Under the pieces are notes generated by a model. That model saw only the letters and a list, made by a program, of their open reading frames with translations, ran no database searches and was not told the DNA's origin. A stretch of 64,000 bases of DNA from Polytrichum commune (Eukaryota > Streptophyta > Polytrichopsida > Polytrichales > Polytrichaceae). Made by a program: the position numbers and the translations under genes. Shown here piece after piece: positions 59,854 to 64,000 of the stretch; the stretch's first letter is position 1; each line of letters opens with the position of its first letter. The stretch covers positions 23,190,001-23,254,000 of the forward strand of contig OX485806.1 of assembly GCA_950295325.1 (NCBI GenBank), read 5' to 3'.

Positions 59854-60194
59854 CGGGGGGGGGGGGGGTAGTCATTGGTTGGAGTAGCAATATACGTGCG
59901 AACAAATGATAGGGTATTTTAAAAACATGGGAGCTAAAAATTATAAATCGACTTAAGAGTAATATAGGGTATCAAAAATGGCATTGGACATCTTTAAAGT
60001 ACTATAGGGTATGGAATAATAGGTACTTTGGAATTATAAGTAATGCAAGCCATTTTTCTATTAACCCAAAGTAGAAATTTACATAATGATAGCATGTGAA
60101 AAAAAGAAGAGAATTGAAAGTAATACCCCCCTATAAAATAGTGGTTGTTCGCACCTATATCCTTAACTTTTTAACACACTGCCCCCCCCCCGAG
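59854..60194. mobile_element. Homopolymer-capped MITE, copy 2
   Basis: Same orientation and nearly the same sequence as 52045-52397 (GATAGGGTATTTTAAAAACA, AATGATAGCATGTGAAAAA). It starts C plus 13 G and ends with a run of 10 C then CGAG or equivalent. GTTGAGA is present on both flanks (59847-59853 and 60195-60201), a 7-8 bp target duplication. G and C runs differ in length between the copies, as expected of homopolymers. Confidence 0.85.
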
Positions 60195-60391
60195 GTTGAG
60201 ATTATCTCAGCATTCTGTACACACTGTGTTGTTTGAAGTTGGTTCTTATTTTCAATCATTTCCAATCACAAATCCAATCATCAAGGAGGCTCTAGTTTGT
60301 GTGGGACACCAGTGTCCCGCAATATGGTTCATTGTGCCATAGTAGCATAATAAATCACAAATTAAGAGCATATGTAAAGTTAATGTGTACA

Positions 60392-60775
60392 TACTACACT
60401 AAATGTTGTATTTAGTGCCACCAATTCTACTTGTCTTGCTCAATACCAAGTGTAAGCCGACCGTGTAGTGTCAACAACTCTAAATGTACACCTAAGACTA
60501 TTTGTTGTTTCTTGGAAATAAATTTGGGCATTATATATTTACAATGTTGCAATTACTATCATTCACCAAGTGATTTTTCATTCAAATTGCAATAATCCAT
60601 GAGTTAGGATGCCAAAATATACCAAACTTTGTTTCAATCATTGACCATTTAGATGAACTCAAAGTAAATTGATATGAGAGTTTTTTTGTGAACTTATTTT
60701 TAAGAAGTGTCACTAGAAAAGTGACGTTAAATACCATATGACACTAAACACACTACTTAGCGTAGTTGGTTTTGA
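60392..60775 (+). mobile_element. Family C element, copy 4, both ends present
   Basis: Left end CTACACTAAATGTTGTATTT, right end TATGACACTAAACACACTAC then TTAGCGTAG, inverse of the left. The interior follows the family order, including AATACCAAGTGTAAGCCGAC, ATTTGTTGTTTCTTGG, GTTGCAATTACTATCATTCA. About 380 bp, no ORF. Confidence 0.75.
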
Positions 60776-62832
60776 CAAGTTTCTAGTGTGACATGTATTC
60801 TTATCTTCATAGAAACTTCTCATTGAACTTTGATCTTGGCTTGTGCATGTATGGTAGATAGGTAGGTGGTTTAGAAAATCGGTAGGTCAATGGGTAGGTC
60901 CATGGGTACGTCCCCTCGGTTGCCACGGGTGGCTTAAACCCAAGGTCTTAGGCTTAGAAAGCACTGAACATGTTGGGTCTTGATATGGGACCCATGGGAA
61001 CTCCAAGTTTAAGCCACCTAAGGTCAGAAGAGTGCTTGCATGCATGACCTTCCTAGCACTCCATTTTTGATGCACCTCACACACTTGATGATCCACCTAT
61101 TCATAGTGAGATTAGTCCACTAATCAAGATATAGTCAACTAATTAAGGATTTGCCTAGGAATATAGGGGCTTGTCCTTGGGGAAGATTAGTTGCAAGCCA
61201 ACTTGTCCACGCGCATTCAAAGTGCTCGTCTTTGAATGGAAGCAAAGTAGTCTTCAAAGTCCCTCTAAACCTTGTGATGTTCATTATGAAATTGCATGTA
61301 GAATTAGACCAACTTGGAGATGAAGCAACACCGTAAATTGCACCGGTGGACTGTGACAGTATCATAGTCATCCTTTTAGGTCGTCACATGTCATTTGCTT
61401 GGCTACCACATGTTGCTAGTTGAGGCAAGTTGTGTGCTCATCACATAATAGATTCTAACTTGGATGCATTGTTCCTTGATTACAAAACAATTTTGGGAAC
61501 TTTTTATCTCACACACAATTTGACATTGAAATGAAATACTAAACTTCACAAGCAATGGACTTATGAAAGTTTATAGTAGGTAACCTATTTGGAGAAGCCT
61601 CTATCCTTTAAGGAAGTGTCAATTGGGTGTTGTTGTAAGGCGGGAGGTGGGTGGGAGTAATTTGGTGCATGTATTGATGTAACAAGGAATTCTAATCTAG
61701 AGGTGAGTTGGGTGATTGTGAAGTTTGACATAAGGTAAACATACAAGAAATCAACACTATGTATCATAATCAATGGTCATATATTTGAACCCAGGGGGTG
61801 GACTCTTCATTGGCAACCTAAATGATGTGCGCGGGTCACTATGAAACTAAACCCCCCGTATACAAGAAGTTTATGGAGAGAGAAAAATGTGTAAATACCA
61901 ATGGCATGCTAGAAAATGGACTCATGTATTTATACTAAGCTTCTCAATTTAATGTGATAAATGCCTCTACTACATGAATCAAATATGCCTTCGTTACATG
62001 TAAAATCCATGTCCACTTTCTAATAAGAAGGTCATTGACCATTTTTACATTCATAGCATGAAACTCAATATTTTGCATTGAACAAACAAAGACAAGCGCA
62101 AAATAACTTAGCCGCAATCCAGAGAGCAAATCTCAAGGGAGCCCATGAGCACTCCATGAGCCTCTAGCTTGTCATGTAACCCAAATGCAAAGCATAAAAA
62201 GAAATGGACAAGGGAGTCATTGAGGACTCTTACCTATGACAACAATGGATGAAAATGTGAATTAGATGAAACTAACACATGTATTGTCAAAACAATCCTC
62301 TAAACTTCTGGCCCCCTTTTGTACATTTACCTTCACCTCAAAAAAATTGATAGCCTTTTTTAAAATACACACTAATGAAAATTATCACCTCTCCCTTATA
62401 TATATTATGCATGCTATTGTCTCAAATAATACCCTTTTTTACACTCATGTTAGTTTTGTACGTGGTATGAAGAGTTCACCCCCAAATGATTTGAAGCCCC
62501 TCAAAATTTTGATTGTCATACATAATGTTGATTTCTAAGTTCAATGTTGGTTTTGGGTTGTACGTAGCTTATTCTTATATCTTCTCAACACCTTATGGCA
62601 TATGTTATCTTCCTTCATCCACTCCTTTGAGGCAACTTCACACCTCACACTCTTCATGAATCTATAACGGGCCCTACTTGTGCCACATACACGCCACCTC
62701 CTCAAGTTTAATTCGTAATAAAACCGGAGACAAGTCTATAGGAGACACTGCTAAAATCAACATGATTACAACTTGTGCACATGGTTTTTGAAACTCGAGA
62801 GTTTGTCAATTTTGAGGAGGTCTCGAAAGACA
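60776..62832. other. Intergenic, nothing recognised
   Basis: AT-rich, only short ORFs. No family of this window was matched with confidence. Confidence 0.4.
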
Positions 62833-63086
62833 TGAGGAGAGAGTAAATTATCGCATACAAGTGTATCTCTCATAAGTCCAATACAAAAGCCCTGAAATAA
62901 TACGCAACCTAGAGTGCCTATCTTAGTTGACTTGACATTGGAACTACTTTTAAAGACCTTGAATTAGTCTACCTAGTCCAAGTCATTGGAGATCAACTGG
63001 CCACAAATCTAGGTATAGGGGGGGTCAAGTTTTTATGTTGGATGGATGAGAAGTACATTCGTATGCAGTCCTTCCCTCTCTCTCCC
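62833..63086. mobile_element. Foldback element, family D, copy 2
   Basis: Left arm GAGGAGAGAGTAAATTATCG, CATACAAGTGTATCTCTCAT; right arm TATGTTGGATGGATGAGAAG, CATTCGTATGCAG, CTTCCCTCTCTCTCCC in inverse. The same interior words as copy 1 (CTTGACCCCC in inverse near 63020) confirm the family. No ORF. Confidence 0.7.
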
Positions 63087-63154
63087 AAAGGCATGATGCA
63101 TTTTGGCTACTCATCATGCATTAAGGCAAGGAGTATGCATCCATTGAAAAGTAT

Positions 63155-63300
63155 ACTAAAAATAGATAGATAAATAAACATGTTGATTATGACCAACATG
63201 AATTTGAGCATGTTGGCCCTGACCATATTTGAGAGTCCCCCCTTGATACAAATTAGGGTTTAGTGCTTACCTGAGGTAGGTGGGCCCAGGGTGAGTGGCA
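63155..63300 (-). mobile_element. SINE, copy 4, tail and body only
   Basis: Tail (TTTA)n-like (TAGATAGATAAATAAACA), then body words GAATTTGAGCATGTTGGCC, CTTGATACAAATTAGGGTTTA (in place of GATGCAGGGTGGGGTTTA) and GTAGGTGGGC. The tRNA-like head is not recognisable, which fits a 5'-truncated copy. Confidence 0.6.
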
Positions 63301-63496
63301 TAAAATTAATTAGGTTGTCAATCCCCATTAGTATTGTCCGCCATTCCACATTCATTGAGGATGTGAAAGGCATCCAACGGGGCAAAATTCTATACAAACC
63401 ACTGGCCTATCATGCAATGCACAAAATTTATTTGACAATGCATAGTTCAATACTACAAATTTAATGAAGTTGAAGACAAAATCATTCATCCACAAA

Positions 63497-63978
63497 TATG
63501 GCTACACTATGTGTTCGGATGGATAGGAGAATTTTGTCCACCAACCTTTTATGAATGTAATACAAAGTTATCTAGCGGGTAACATGTTCCTTGGTTCCAT
63601 CGACATGATTGGTAGCACAAAGGACGTTGATTACATCACCATCGAGATCAAATAATATATTACCAGAGTGGGCCTAAAAAATGTCCTCCAAATGTGTTTT
63701 GACAATGTGACAACTATGAAAAACATGGCTAGTAATATTAACTCTGAATGGGCACATATATATTGGCAAGGGTGTGCGATGTACTACTTGAACATGCTGT
63801 TGAAGATGGAGGGGAAACAATAATGGACGGAGGACAATGTGCACAAGGCAAAGGACATTATCAAATACATCCAAGCCCACCAATGTCCTATAGCGGTCTT
63901 CCTTATTACTCGCCCAATATTGGATTGAAGATGCTTAGGTTCACGAAATTTGCCACCAACTTTCTAATGATTGATTGA
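63497..63978 (+). pseudogene. hAT-type transposase remnant (DUF659-like), frameshifted
   Basis: Read in shifting frames this matches the order of a hAT/DUF659 transposase: YGYTMCSDGW (63497 on), then NVIQSYLAGNMFLGSIDMIG, VGLKNVLQMCFDNVTTMKNM, NSEWAHIYWQGCAMYYLNML, HKAKDIIKYIQAHQ and LRFTKFATNFL. Several frame changes and in-frame stops break it, so it cannot make a full protein. It resembles plant transposases of the SDGW(T/S)D and DN...WTPCxxHxLNL type. It may run on past the window end. It shows that autonomous hAT elements once existed in this genome, as the hAT-like MITEs here require. Confidence 0.75.
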
Positions 63979-64000
63979 CTCATCAAGGTTAGACATGTTT

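Overview
The window is nuclear DNA of a land plant. The evidence is three intron-containing genes of plant families with GT-AG introns, wide AT-rich intergenic space, many microsatellites, and dense non-autonomous transposons (hAT-like, PIF/Harbinger-like, foldback and CACTA-like elements, a tRNA-derived SINE, and a gag-only LTR element). The sequence does not fix the species. Nothing in it is bacterial, and many ORFs of 60-150 codons are chance readings of repeats.

Layout: 1-28 kb is gene-poor and built of repeats. At least twelve copies or fragments of one ~390-bp family (family A) lie across the window. They are mixed with families B, C, E and F, SINE copies and several terminal-inverted-repeat (TIR) elements whose target-site duplications can still be read. 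At 29.0-32.7 kb (+) lies a complete five-exon AMMECR1-type gene (207 aa), followed by a decayed coding-like stretch. At 36.7-39.4 kb a short gag-only LTR element (-) sits inside a family A copy. At 41.1-45.3 kb (+) lies a complete four-exon glyoxal oxidase-like copper radical oxidase gene (559 aa). It faces a two-exon ARM-repeat gene on the minus strand (46.9-48.5 kb, 319 aa) that resembles the C-terminal half of plant U-box E3 ligases but lacks the U-box. From 50 kb to the end the window is again repeats, closing with a frameshifted hAT transposase (DUF659-like) remnant.

The most unusual signal lies around the genes. Non-coding DNA next to exons is organised in short tandem duplications (units ~60-360 bp), and the coding exons are single-copy. 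Upstream of the oxidase, a ~305-bp unit covering promoter/leader plus the start codon occurs four times in a row. Two older copies keep an ATG in good context followed by four codons and a stop. Upstream of the ARM gene a ~234-bp unit has the same design, again a five-codon decoy ORF. The ARM gene's intron holds a fossil copy of its own exon-1 end and splice donor, and its 3' flank holds a fossil copy of its C-terminus. Introns of the oxidase and AMMECR1 genes carry their own tandem arrays. The three genes show no obvious shared pathway: one is a secreted oxidase, one a probable ubiquitin-system or scaffold protein, and one a conserved protein of unknown biochemical function.
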